Assembly: GCF_029360585.1 (NCBI RefSeq)
Contig: NZ_JAQZSJ010000005.1
Coordinates: 124,001 to 188,000 of the forward strand
Direction of reading: 5' to 3'
Length of the DNA stretch: 64,000 nt
Origin: Cohnella caldifontis
GTDB lineage: Bacteria > Bacillota > Bacilli > Paenibacillales > Paenibacillaceae
Shown one piece after another: positions 9,193 through 17,848 of this stretch. Position 1 is the stretch's first letter; each line of letters opens with the position of its first letter. A program made the translations under genes and the position numbers. A model generated the notes under the pieces. It saw only the letters and a program-made list of their open reading frames with translations. It did no database searches and was not told the DNA's origin.

Positions 9193-9419
9193 CCAAACGA
9201 AAAATCCGTAAACCCCGAAAGGCGGCGAATCGTCGGGAAAAGATCCAGGAACCGGAACCGGAATTCGATCTTGCGTTCATCAGCGATATCGAATACGACG
9301 AAACGTATCAAGCCGGCTTCGACGCCGGATTTGTCCAAGGCTTCGAGGAAGGCCACCGGATGGCGTACGAGCAGGAAGATCGGAATGTACTGCAGGAAGA
9401 TGAGAATATCGGACATTGA
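9189..9419 (+). CDS. Small protein with Gly-periodic YxxGFxxGF motif
   Basis: 76 residues from the ATG at 9189 (ATGA overlap with the previous stop). The N-terminus is highly basic (TKRKIRKPRKAANRREK) and is followed by an acidic segment. Next comes YQAGFDAGFVQGFEEG, very like YREGFEEGWLQGVQSG at the N-terminus of glycosyltransferase C. The repeated Gly-Phe spacing suggests a shared helix-packing or docking element, so this protein may bind the transferase or the same partner. Its stop codon lies inside the -35 box of the next promoter. Confidence 0.6.
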   Translation: MTKRKIRKPRKAANRREKIQEPEPEFDLAFISDIEYDETYQAGFDAGFVQGFEEGHRMAYEQEDRNVLQEDENIGH

Positions 9420-9445
9420 CGAAAATTGGGATTTTTTCTTATAAT
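9416..9445 (+). promoter_or_regulatory. Strong SigA-type promoter
   Basis: TTGACG (9416-9421), an 18-base spacer, and a perfect TATAAT (9440-9445). The -35 box overlaps the stop codon of the gene before it. Predicted start is near 9452. Confidence 0.75.
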
Positions 9446-9451
9446 GGGAAT

Positions 9452-9520
9452 GAAAATGAATACGGAACGATGCGAGGAAGCACCCGCGTGAGACACGACG
9501 TCGGCAGTGCTTTCTTTTTT
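9452..9520 (+). ncRNA. Short leader or small RNA ending in a nested terminator hairpin
   Basis: From the promoter just upstream, a transcript would meet a nested hairpin within 30 bases: AAGCAC(9478-9483)/GTGCTT(9507-9512), CCG/CGG and CGTG-AGA-CACG inside it, then TTTCTTTTTT. This would give an RNA of about 70 bases, or an attenuator in front of the SLH cluster. No known riboswitch class is recognised. Confidence 0.5.
9478..9520 (+). terminator. Nested intrinsic terminator ahead of the SLH cluster
   Basis: Outer 6-bp stem AAGCAC/GTGCTT, inner stems CCG/CGG and CGTG/CACG, and a run of T at 9511-9520 broken once by C. It lies 33 bases after a strong promoter, an unusual arrangement unless it attenuates. 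Confidence 0.6.
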
Positions 9521-9554
9521 GTTTTATCCGGAAACGGCATGGGGAGGGAATCGG

Positions 9555-9704
9555 ATGAGGCAATGGGGCGAAATTTTGTTGATTTTGCTGGCGCTTCTGG
9601 CCGCCATGGCGGGGATGGATACCGTTGCGGCAACTGGGCAGCCGGGGAAGGTGGCGCCTTCTGCGCCGATTGGCGTTGCGATTTTGGGGAGCGAGAGCGT
9701 GTGA
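9555..9704 (+). CDS. Tiny single-pass membrane or secreted peptide
   Basis: 49 residues, ATG at 9555 after GGGGAGGGA. MRQWGEILLILLALLAAMAG is a clear hydrophobic helix, followed by a short polar tail ending GVAILGSESV. It sits alone between the attenuator-like leader and the SLH genes. It could be a real small membrane peptide or a leader peptide. No family is recognised, and length alone makes it uncertain. Confidence 0.4.
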   Translation: MRQWGEILLILLALLAAMAGMDTVAATGQPGKVAPSAPIGVAILGSESV

Positions 9705-9744
9705 GGTTGGAGATGGCTGCTTGAATGTCTTGGAGGGAATAGGG

Positions 9745-10368
9745 ATGAAAAAATTAGGCCCACTAGGGATGCTAATTGTCGCATCGCTGCTGGCGGCGCC
9801 GAGCATTCATGCTCAAGAATCGAAGCCTGTTGCGGGATGGAGGGAGTTTAAGGACGTCGCCGGTACATACTGGGCGAAGGCTCAAATCGACAAAGCCGCG
9901 GCAGATGGTTATGTCAGCGGGTTTTCGGACGGCACGTTTCGTCCGGAACGGAAGGTCAGCCGCGCCGAGTTTTTTCGGATGCTTGTTGATGCGCTGAAGC
10001 TGCCGCATGTAGCGAAGGGGAGCCCGTGGTATCAACCGTATGTCGCCGTAATGGTTGAGTTCAACTTTCACAACGCAAGCGATTTTAAAGAGTACACCGA
10101 AAACCTTTCGAGGCTGGAGATGATTCGACTCGCCGCGCGTGCCGTGCATTTGGATTTTCAGTCCGTTGGCGTTACGGAACAGGAATTCGTCGTGTGGGCA
10201 GCGGAAAGCGGGTTGATCTACGGATCTTCGATAGACGGTGATTTGGAACTGGATGGTTCGGTTACGAGGGCGGAAGCCATCGTCGTGATTCAACGGGTGC
10301 TTACCCTAATCAAGGGCAAGGTATTGGACGTCAACCCGGAGGCGGTTAAAGCCGCCAAACAAATGTAG
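9745..10368 (+). CDS. SLH-domain secreted protein (short)
   Basis: 207 residues, ATG at 9745 after TTGGAGGG. A signal peptide (MKKLGPLGMLIVASLLAAPS) is followed by one well-formed S-layer-homology motif, residues about 35-80 (FKDVAGTYWAKAQIDKAA, SGFSDGTFRPE, SRAEFFRML). Two weaker SLH units follow (about 92-133 and 150-189, the last with LDGSVTRAEAIVV). There is no further domain. SLH domains bind pyruvylated wall polymer, so it is probably held at the cell surface. It is the first of three co-oriented surface genes with gaps of 17 and 9 bases, likely one operon. Confidence 0.8.
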   Translation: MKKLGPLGMLIVASLLAAPSIHAQESKPVAGWREFKDVAGTYWAKAQIDKAAADGYVSGFSDGTFRPERKVSRAEFFRMLVDALKLPHVAKGSPWYQPYVAVMVEFNFHNASDFKEYTENLSRLEMIRLAARAVHLDFQSVGVTEQEFVVWAAESGLIYGSSIDGDLELDGSVTRAEAIVVIQRVLTLIKGKVLDVNPEAVKAAKQM

Positions 10369-10385
10369 ATGTGGGGGTTTAGAAT

Positions 10386-11597
10386 ATGAAAAAAACATTA
10401 TTCGTTCTTGTCATTCTTTCTCTCTTCGCAGCGGTCGCGCTGCCTGCTGCTTCTTATGCTGCTCCGTCGTTCTCGGATACGAAGGGGCATTGGGCCGCGA
10501 AGGATATTCAGACTGCGATAGACCGGGGGTATGTTTCCGGGTATCCGGACGGTACGTTTAAGCCGAACGGTGCAATTACGCGTGCGGAAGCAGCCGGCAT
10601 GCTTAGTCGGATTACGAAGCTGGTTCCGGCCTCGGCCTCGGAGGCATTCGCCGATCTAGAGAAGCATTGGGCGAAGGATCAGGTGCGCAAGCTGGTTGCG
10701 CTGGGCTTCATTGATCCTGCGGATTATCCGAAGGGCTTCGAGCCGAACAAACCGATCACTCGGTTCGAGCTGATGAAATGGATCGCATCCGGACTGGCCA
10801 AGTCGGAGGCGGACTTTGCGCAAGCGCTCAAAGACACGAAAGATACCTTGCTCCCGACGCCCGAAAGCTTCAAGGGCGGGATCACTCCGGAACAAGTTCC
10901 CTATATTGCATTGGTGCGGGGAACCGGCATCGTCGTCGGTTTCGAGGACGGCACGTTCCGTCCCGCCACGACCACGACGCGGGCTGAAGTCGTCTCTACG
11001 CTTCTTCGCTATGAGAAAGTGGAAGGCACGGATGCGAAAAGCTACACCGCGTTGAATGAGCTGCGTGAAGTCGGGCTAACCGGGACGAATATGCTCAGCA
11101 TTACGAAGTTTAGGTATTTTACTGGTGACAATTATACCGATTTCAAAGGGATTCAAGGCAAGCCTATCTCCGGGAGAAATAAACTAGAGTCTATTGCGAT
11201 CCATAGGATGATCTTTATCCCTCTGGAAGGCAGTGTTTATTTCGACTTGTATATTTCTCCTTCTATGAAAAGTGAACTGCTAAGAACTAGAGGAGATATC
11301 ATTGCAGTAATAGAGGAAGTATCCTTTACGTCAAATGTAGACAAGTTGGATACAGATCGCTATATCAAAGAATATGCTGGTGGACTAGTAGCCAGATATA
11401 GCCTTCCTTTAGATTTCGCGAAAGAGAAAGGATTCAATACTCTTGTAAAAAAGTACATTCCTGGGGTGGATAATAAAGACTACATAAAGAAGGGAGAGAC
11501 TGTAATGGTTTGGTTTAATTCCGCAGTAAGTAAAAATACGTTTCATACAATTACAACAGATGACAATACTAAAATGTCCATTTCGGACATGGATTGA
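10386..11597 (+). CDS. SLH-domain surface protein with unassigned C-terminal half
   Basis: 403 residues. A signal peptide (MKKTLFVLVILSLFAAVA) is followed by three SLH units (about residues 30-78, 87-140 and 165-215; the third has FEDGTFRPATTTTRAE). The remaining 185 residues match nothing I know. The DNA changes character at about 11,050: the SLH part is GC-rich like the genome, and the C-terminal part is markedly AT-rich, like the start of the next gene. This points to a fused or horizontally acquired effector half on a native anchoring half. It could be the wall anchor for the giant protein encoded next. Confidence 0.8.
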   Translation: MKKTLFVLVILSLFAAVALPAASYAAPSFSDTKGHWAAKDIQTAIDRGYVSGYPDGTFKPNGAITRAEAAGMLSRITKLVPASASEAFADLEKHWAKDQVRKLVALGFIDPADYPKGFEPNKPITRFELMKWIASGLAKSEADFAQALKDTKDTLLPTPESFKGGITPEQVPYIALVRGTGIVVGFEDGTFRPATTTTRAEVVSTLLRYEKVEGTDAKSYTALNELREVGLTGTNMLSITKFRYFTGDNYTDFKGIQGKPISGRNKLESIAIHRMIFIPLEGSVYFDLYISPSMKSELLRTRGDIIAVIEEVSFTSNVDKLDTDRYIKEYAGGLVARYSLPLDFAKEKGFNTLVKKYIPGVDNKDYIKKGETVMVWFNSAVSKNTFHTITTDDNTKMSISDMD

Positions 11598-11606
11598 GGT
11601 TAGTGC

Positions 11607-14600
11607 ATGAAAAAATTTATGAAGCAAGTTAGCATCTTTATAACTTGTCTTTTAATTTTGCAAATTTTTTTTGCGATTATTCCATCCGAAAGAGTTTCTG
11701 CAACTGCACCCAAAACGCAAAAAACAATGAAATACGTGCAATCTCAACCAAACGGGTGGGATGGTATTGTCTGGTGGTACCAACTGGATGACGGAAGTTT
11801 CAGAGCGGATTTTCCAGATGGTACTCAACCTGTCGTTGCTAAGCAGGGTACAAAAGATCAGCCATACCCTGCAGAGTATACGAAGTCTTTTTCCTTTAAG
11901 GGTATCAGCAATTGGGCTGCTGCTGAGTGGCCACCTGGGACTGAGGTAAGTCAAATTTCGAACATTGATGTTCTAAGAGCAGAATGGGATAGCGAACACC
12001 CGGATATTACCACCGTTGGAGAACCCAAAAGGGTCGGCAATAAAGAAGTTTTAGTTAATGTTACTTCAGGGGGGAAGATTCCCTCAAACCCTGATAATTA
12101 CTATCGATATGGCACTAGTGGAACAACAGGTAACCCCAAATTCAAAGCGGGCTACCTGGTTCCCCTACGTCTCGTATGGCAAGGCGAGGTTTATGAAGAG
12201 AAAGAAATAGACGTTAATCCGGATTCAACCATTCAAGTCGGGAAAACGAAACAGCTTAACGCCAGCGTCCGGACCAAAGATTTTGGAAAAACCACTTGGG
12301 GTTCTTGGAACAGCGTGGCTTCTAGTCCCTCCACAACTTGGGAGACGAGCAACGCTGCGATTGCAACGGTAAGCAACACAGGACTTGTGACGGCAAAATC
12401 CGCAGGTACAGTCGTTATTCGTGCCACCTGGAAGAGTGGGGAATATGAGATTTCCGATGCGGCCACGATCACGGTAACAAAGGCGCCGGATCCATGCGTC
12501 TCAAACCCAAGCGCTCCCGGTTGCCAACCTGATTCGACCTACTCGGTAACTGGCGACTTTGATATTCTTCCGTCCACCACGATCAAGTGGCGGGATCCCT
12601 TCGAATTAAAACCTAAAAACTTTCAGATTCCGTCTGCATGCGTATATCTGTATCATGAATACCGTTTCCAAAAAGACGGCGTGACTTGGACAAGCAATCG
12701 TGCTGCGTCGAAGACATCCAATACATCGTTTTCTTACTCGACGTATCCTTCAAACTTAGGTGTTGGGGCTAACTATATAGAAATTCGAATAACGGCCTCT
12801 TGCGGCAGCGCCGGCACCATTGACTCTGGTTGGACGGCAGGAAAGTATCTCAATATAACCACGCCAACAGATAACCATCCGCCGCAGTTCAATGCCGGCT
12901 TCTTCAAGGAATATAACCGAACAGGCATCGTTCCTGACTATGAAGTTGTTGTGAATAGCTTCGTAAACCTGCGCATCATCAACGACAATACGAAGAACCC
13001 GGCTTGGCCTTACGATCCGGACGGAGATCCGATTGAATACACTTGGCTGTTTTCAGACAGCAAAAGTTCCTGGATTCGGAGTTTGCCATCGGAATATGGG
13101 GCATGGGAGCATGATGACCGTTTCTATAACTTGAAGGCAACGGAGCTCGGATCTCATAGCGTTAAAGTGATTGCAAGAGATTCGTTTGGCGCGGAATCGA
13201 GTAAAACGGTAACGATAAATGTCATCCCCGAAAACCCGATCCCGATCATTAACGGTCCTACGGAGGTAAAAGAAACCCACCCCTTGCCCAAGCCGTTTGA
13301 CGGCAGCAAGAGTTACAGCCCGATGGGTCGATCGATCAGCGAATACATTTGGCAGAACAAAAAAGACGTGTACACCGCGGCCGGCACGGAGACGATTAAA
13401 CTGGATGTCGTCGACAGCGCGGGCCTTAAATCACTTGCGCCCGCCGTCCATATCCTTACTGTCATTCCGGACGATCCACCCATCGGCGTGCTCGATGTAC
13501 CTCCGCTTGGAATCCGTGGCGGAACGTTTGACATCATCAACAAGTCGTACAGTCCCGATGGAGACAAAATCACCAGTCTCATCTATCGGTTTAAGTATGA
13601 TGCGAACAATAACGGCTTCGCTGATGATGCTTGGCAGAATCGAACTGGCGATGTAACGAAGACCGTGCTTCAACCCACGAAAGTCGGAAAATACTTGTTC
13701 GACATTAAAGTATGCGAAGAATACGGCAAGTGCGCCTATGCGTCGGATACGCAGCCGGAAAGCAGCCGCACGTTGGATGTCGTTAACCAAGCGCCGAGTG
13801 TATCATTCTTAGTCGAAGGGAAAAACGAAATACCGGAACCGCCGAACAGCAATCCCGGCATTCCGGCCAGCGAAATCATCAGCAAATGGTCCTTATATGA
13901 GACGAACAGCACGACAGCTTTAACCAATAAACCGTACATGTGGGTAACCGACAAAGGGAAGCTCATGGCTGGACTCGGGAAAGGCATGGAAAAGCAGTTT
14001 CCGTTCTTTCGAGGTTTTTCCTATGGGCCGGGACAAATCCAGAACTATGCCATGTTCCAATCCCTAGAGGACAACGGGTATGGTCCGAATAGTTTGTCTC
14101 CGTATCGGGCAATGGCGAGTTACGATCCCACGCGATCGGCTCCGATCGTGGTACCCGTGAAGTCAGGGTACTACACTACCTACACCACGGGCGAAGACTA
14201 TGACAAGCTTCAACCTGTTAAATTCAGCAATCTTGTTAGAACGAACAATCAATACATTTATTTCGATCAACAGTCTTACGTTGATGACCCCAGACCGGAT
14301 GCAGATTCTGATGATAACGTGATCGAATATTATATATTCGCCTTAAATAAAAGCAAATTGCCGCCAACCCGACAGGTCTCCGAATGGGAGACGTCGGGGT
14401 ATTACAATCGTGTCTGGTTGAACTATGAGTGGGATGGACCGAACCCGTACGATTTTATATTAAGAATCCCGCACTACAGCACGTTCGATGTGCCTTACTT
14501 TACAGAGACCGATCAATATTATCACAGCGATTGGTACAAGAAGGCGCAAGCAGGAGATTACAGTTACGCAACAGGAAAATCCAAAGCGTACTCGATGCAA

Positions 14601-17600
14601 TTGTACGATTTCGAAGTAACCGGAAGTCGGATCGTCGCCGCTTATGCTGGATGTGTGCCGAAGTACGGTTACTATGAACGTGACAGCGATGGAGACAGTC
14701 GTTCGACCTATCCGTGTCCCACGGACGGCGACAAATTGATGCTTCGGATTTGGGATGCCATGACAGGGCAAGAGCTTCCAAGCTCTCTCAGCGTTGGAAA
14801 TCCTTCAATTAAAAACGCCATCCGTTATCCCGGAATTACGGTGAAAGGCGAAAACATCGAAGTCTATGATGCTGGCTCAATCAATGAGGGCTCCTATAAA
14901 TACGTTCAATTTGATCGTTCTGGGAAAATCGTTTCTCAGGGGGCAACCCCCTGGCCGGTAATAAATATCAACTATGGATTGAAATATCGTAACTTCTGGG
15001 GTCAATTGGTTACACCCGACCCAACACCGTATACGTGTCGTTTTAACAGTTTTTTTGGACAACCTTACAAGGATGACAAGGGGAACACTTACTTTTTAAC
15101 GTTGCTTTATTGTTCCAATGGAAGCGAATCAGTGAATATCGACTATGATCGATCATTAAACCCGGATTTCCCGCAAAGCGCGTATCTCATTCAGATGAAA
15201 CCCGACCATACGATCGGAACGATGGCCAAATTGTCGGGGAACCAGCTCTATCGGACACAAGCGGGACCGTATGACTTTCAACCTGAATCAGACCCGCTGG
15301 TGGCGATCAATCCGGTTACGAATCAGGCGATCGTTCGAATATTCACGACGAAGTATTGTTCTGGCTGCATGTATCCGCAGGTTGGCTGGAACCAAGATAC
15401 CGTCAACTTAACGACGGGTGCAGTTACACCGTATGGAGGCTCATCTTTTACGCTGGGCGAATTGGGCGCGAACCTGACCATCGGGCACAACGGCTCTTTC
15501 GGGACAGGCTGGGCCTCCAACAGCGCCAGCGGGACATTCGACAAGTTCAACAAACATGCAGGTTATAAGGTCGTAATGGAGAGCACAACGTACTCGTACT
15601 CCGATTACAAAACGACAGACTTGCGCTATGGCGAGTACGTGGGGGACGGCATGTGGCTGTCCATCTACAACGGAGATACGCAATGGTCTGGAGGAGGAAT
15701 GTCACAAGGGTATACGACGATGGACGCCTGGATGTTCCTCGATGTTGGCACGCCAAGCGCCACGCAAACGGTAAAAACGTTCCAGTTCGGTCAATACGTA
15801 TCTCCGGCTGCTTACACCGATGGAGAATACACAATGACCATAAATATGGATAATCCTACTGAAAATTCGAAAATGGCGGGTTTGTCGTTCCGCATGACGG
15901 ATCCGCGCAACCGGTACTCCCTTGAAATGGACGGCTCTAAACTGTACCTCTCCAAATACGTAGCAGGGGCGCGGACCGTTCTGGCAAACATTGCTTATCC
16001 GTTCCAGCCTAAAACGGATTATGCGTTTAAGGTAGTTGCGCAGGGCAACCGGATCCAAGTGACGTTAAACGGCGTTCCGTATTTCGACGTGACGGATAAC
16101 CAATTTACTTCGGGCAAGTATGGCCCGTTCTCGGACAAGTCTTATGTGACGTTCTCGAATATCAACGAGAAAGATCTGAACGCGGCCGACGATAGCTGGG
16201 TTACGAATTATGCGATTTGGGAAAACGGCGTCGCCCAAGCAGACGTTAGGTACACCAACATGGTGTTCGACGATCCGGAGAAGGATCCGATGGCCGGAAA
16301 CTACCGGTGGAGCATACAGCACACGCCGAAATTCCTTAACAATCAAGGCCTTTCAGCGTTGCACGGCCAAACCTTAACAAGTCCCGCGCTTAAATTCGAT
16401 AAAGTAGGCAACTACCGTGTAACCCTAAAGGCCCAAGATGACCCGAATTCCACTTACCCGTACCCAAGCGCGGTATTCGGCGGATATCGAAAGTGGTCAA
16501 ACGATTACTGGCAGATCGTTACGGTCCATCGCCGGCCGATCGCGCAGTTCACGCTGTCGGTCAATTCAACCGACCATACAGTGTCCTGGAATGATCAAAG
16601 TTACGATCCGGATCGATGGCAAAGCTCAACGATGTACGATACGGAAGCAACGGGGGTCGACTATAAAATCTCTAGGGGTGTTTTGGAGCGGAAATATTAT
16701 TATCAAACGCCAAAAGGGGCAACGGTGAACTCCAAGCTCGTCACCCCAACCGAAGCAGGAACGTACAAAGTCGGTCTCCAAGTGAAGGACGAATACGGGG
16801 CATGGAGCTACTGGGCCGAGCAAACAATCGACATTTTGGTGCCGGTTCAGCCGAATCAACCGCCGACGCCCGGATTTACCCTTAGTAAGACATCCTTGTA
16901 TCGCGGTGACGTGCTTACCATTACGTCTACCGCTTCCGATCAAGAGGACGGACCGGCGGCGAATCTCCCGCATGAGTATTATATCCGGAACAAAAAGGCC
17001 GGGGGCGCGGAGACGCTGCAAAGCACGAGCAGAGGAACGTGGACGAAGGCTTTCAACTCGATTGGAGTGATGGAGATCCGCCAGGTCGTTTGCGATTCGA
17101 AGGGGCAGTGCGCGCAAGCGATCAAATCCGTGACGGTGCTGAACCGGGCGCCGAATGCGGCCTTCGATTGGTCTCCCGTGCCGGCTTTCGAAGGGGATCC
17201 GATTGCCATCTCGAACCGTTCTACCGATCCGGACGGCGACGCATTGACCTCCGTATGGACGGTAAACGGACCGGGCGGATACGCGCAAACCGGCAGTACG
17301 AGGGATTTCACGATTCCGGGAGCGCAAACGAGAAACCATCCGGGGTTGTATCAGGTGAAATTGACCGTTCGCGATCCGGACGGCGCGACCGACACCGTCA
17401 CCCGTACGATCGAAGTCAGGGAATTGGGGATTCAGGGAATGGTGCTGCACACGGACGCTTGGGAACAGAACCGTCTGCGGTACAACGAGAAGCACCCGGA
17501 CGCTCCCCGTCCCCCGAATTGGTTCTGGGCGGGGGAAGCGTTCCGGCTCGCGGCCGACGTCACGGATACGGGAAGCTCCGCGACGCGTCCGCTATCGGTG

Positions 17601-17840
17601 GAAGCCGCTGCTTCCGCCGATCTGAAAAAAGTCCTCGAGGCTGTCGGAGCCAGCCGAGTCCGGTGGGAAGGACTGCTGCGGTCGGAGGATGCGGGATTTC
17701 CGCTGGACGAGCTTCCGCAAGGGGAGTACACCTTCATGTTCACGGTTGTATACAGCAACGGAACCGTGAAAACATCCAGCGTGACCGTTCGCTTGGTCGA
17801 CACGGTCCAACAATATGTCCGAGTGCACCGGGTGCAATAA
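11607..17840 (+). CDS. Giant secreted Ig/PKD-repeat protein
   Basis: 2077 residues. The signal peptide is about residues 1-33 (FITCLLILQIFFAIIPSERV). Domains in order: a Big2-like Ig domain at about 200-290 (KQLNASVRT, then TWETSNAAIATVSNTGLVTA); PKD-like domains at about 430-700 (YDPDGDPIEYTW, SYSPDGDKITSLIY); a large unassigned middle region; a concanavalin/LamG-like domain at about 1420-1520; and three more PKD-like domains at about 1640-1960 (RPIAQFTL, APNAAFDWSP, STDPDGDALTS). A charged C-terminal domain ends it. No LPXTG, SLH or catalytic motif is visible. Base composition is AT-rich up to about 16.8 kb and genome-like after. The gene follows two SLH proteins at a 9-base gap, so a surface complex is likely. 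Adhesion or polysaccharide binding is inferred. Confidence 0.8.
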   Translation: MKKFMKQVSIFITCLLILQIFFAIIPSERVSATAPKTQKTMKYVQSQPNGWDGIVWWYQLDDGSFRADFPDGTQPVVAKQGTKDQPYPAEYTKSFSFKGISNWAAAEWPPGTEVSQISNIDVLRAEWDSEHPDITTVGEPKRVGNKEVLVNVTSGGKIPSNPDNYYRYGTSGTTGNPKFKAGYLVPLRLVWQGEVYEEKEIDVNPDSTIQVGKTKQLNASVRTKDFGKTTWGSWNSVASSPSTTWETSNAAIATVSNTGLVTAKSAGTVVIRATWKSGEYEISDAATITVTKAPDPCVSNPSAPGCQPDSTYSVTGDFDILPSTTIKWRDPFELKPKNFQIPSACVYLYHEYRFQKDGVTWTSNRAASKTSNTSFSYSTYPSNLGVGANYIEIRITASCGSAGTIDSGWTAGKYLNITTPTDNHPPQFNAGFFKEYNRTGIVPDYEVVVNSFVNLRIINDNTKNPAWPYDPDGDPIEYTWLFSDSKSSWIRSLPSEYGAWEHDDRFYNLKATELGSHSVKVIARDSFGAESSKTVTINVIPENPIPIINGPTEVKETHPLPKPFDGSKSYSPMGRSISEYIWQNKKDVYTAAGTETIKLDVVDSAGLKSLAPAVHILTVIPDDPPIGVLDVPPLGIRGGTFDIINKSYSPDGDKITSLIYRFKYDANNNGFADDAWQNRTGDVTKTVLQPTKVGKYLFDIKVCEEYGKCAYASDTQPESSRTLDVVNQAPSVSFLVEGKNEIPEPPNSNPGIPASEIISKWSLYETNSTTALTNKPYMWVTDKGKLMAGLGKGMEKQFPFFRGFSYGPGQIQNYAMFQSLEDNGYGPNSLSPYRAMASYDPTRSAPIVVPVKSGYYTTYTTGEDYDKLQPVKFSNLVRTNNQYIYFDQQSYVDDPRPDADSDDNVIEYYIFALNKSKLPPTRQVSEWETSGYYNRVWLNYEWDGPNPYDFILRIPHYSTFDVPYFTETDQYYHSDWYKKAQAGDYSYATGKSKAYSMQLYDFEVTGSRIVAAYAGCVPKYGYYERDSDGDSRSTYPCPTDGDKLMLRIWDAMTGQELPSSLSVGNPSIKNAIRYPGITVKGENIEVYDAGSINEGSYKYVQFDRSGKIVSQGATPWPVININYGLKYRNFWGQLVTPDPTPYTCRFNSFFGQPYKDDKGNTYFLTLLYCSNGSESVNIDYDRSLNPDFPQSAYLIQMKPDHTIGTMAKLSGNQLYRTQAGPYDFQPESDPLVAINPVTNQAIVRIFTTKYCSGCMYPQVGWNQDTVNLTTGAVTPYGGSSFTLGELGANLTIGHNGSFGTGWASNSASGTFDKFNKHAGYKVVMESTTYSYSDYKTTDLRYGEYVGDGMWLSIYNGDTQWSGGGMSQGYTTMDAWMFLDVGTPSATQTVKTFQFGQYVSPAAYTDGEYTMTINMDNPTENSKMAGLSFRMTDPRNRYSLEMDGSKLYLSKYVAGARTVLANIAYPFQPKTDYAFKVVAQGNRIQVTLNGVPYFDVTDNQFTSGKYGPFSDKSYVTFSNINEKDLNAADDSWVTNYAIWENGVAQADVRYTNMVFDDPEKDPMAGNYRWSIQHTPKFLNNQGLSALHGQTLTSPALKFDKVGNYRVTLKAQDDPNSTYPYPSAVFGGYRKWSNDYWQIVTVHRRPIAQFTLSVNSTDHTVSWNDQSYDPDRWQSSTMYDTEATGVDYKISRGVLERKYYYQTPKGATVNSKLVTPTEAGTYKVGLQVKDEYGAWSYWAEQTIDILVPVQPNQPPTPGFTLSKTSLYRGDVLTITSTASDQEDGPAANLPHEYYIRNKKAGGAETLQSTSRGTWTKAFNSIGVMEIRQVVCDSKGQCAQAIKSVTVLNRAPNAAFDWSPVPAFEGDPIAISNRSTDPDGDALTSVWTVNGPGGYAQTGSTRDFTIPGAQTRNHPGLYQVKLTVRDPDGATDTVTRTIEVRELGIQGMVLHTDAWEQNRLRYNEKHPDAPRPPNWFWAGEAFRLAADVTDTGSSATRPLSVEAAASADLKKVLEAVGASRVRWEGLLRSEDAGFPLDELPQGEYTFMFTVVYSNGTVKTSSVTVRLVDTVQQYVRVHRVQ

Positions 17841-17848
17841 CAGGCAGA

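Noticed and set aside
9416..9724. A 102-codon frame over the promoter, leader and small peptide region
   Set aside because: It runs through a promoter and a terminator hairpin with an odd composition. The 49-residue frame at 9555 fits better.
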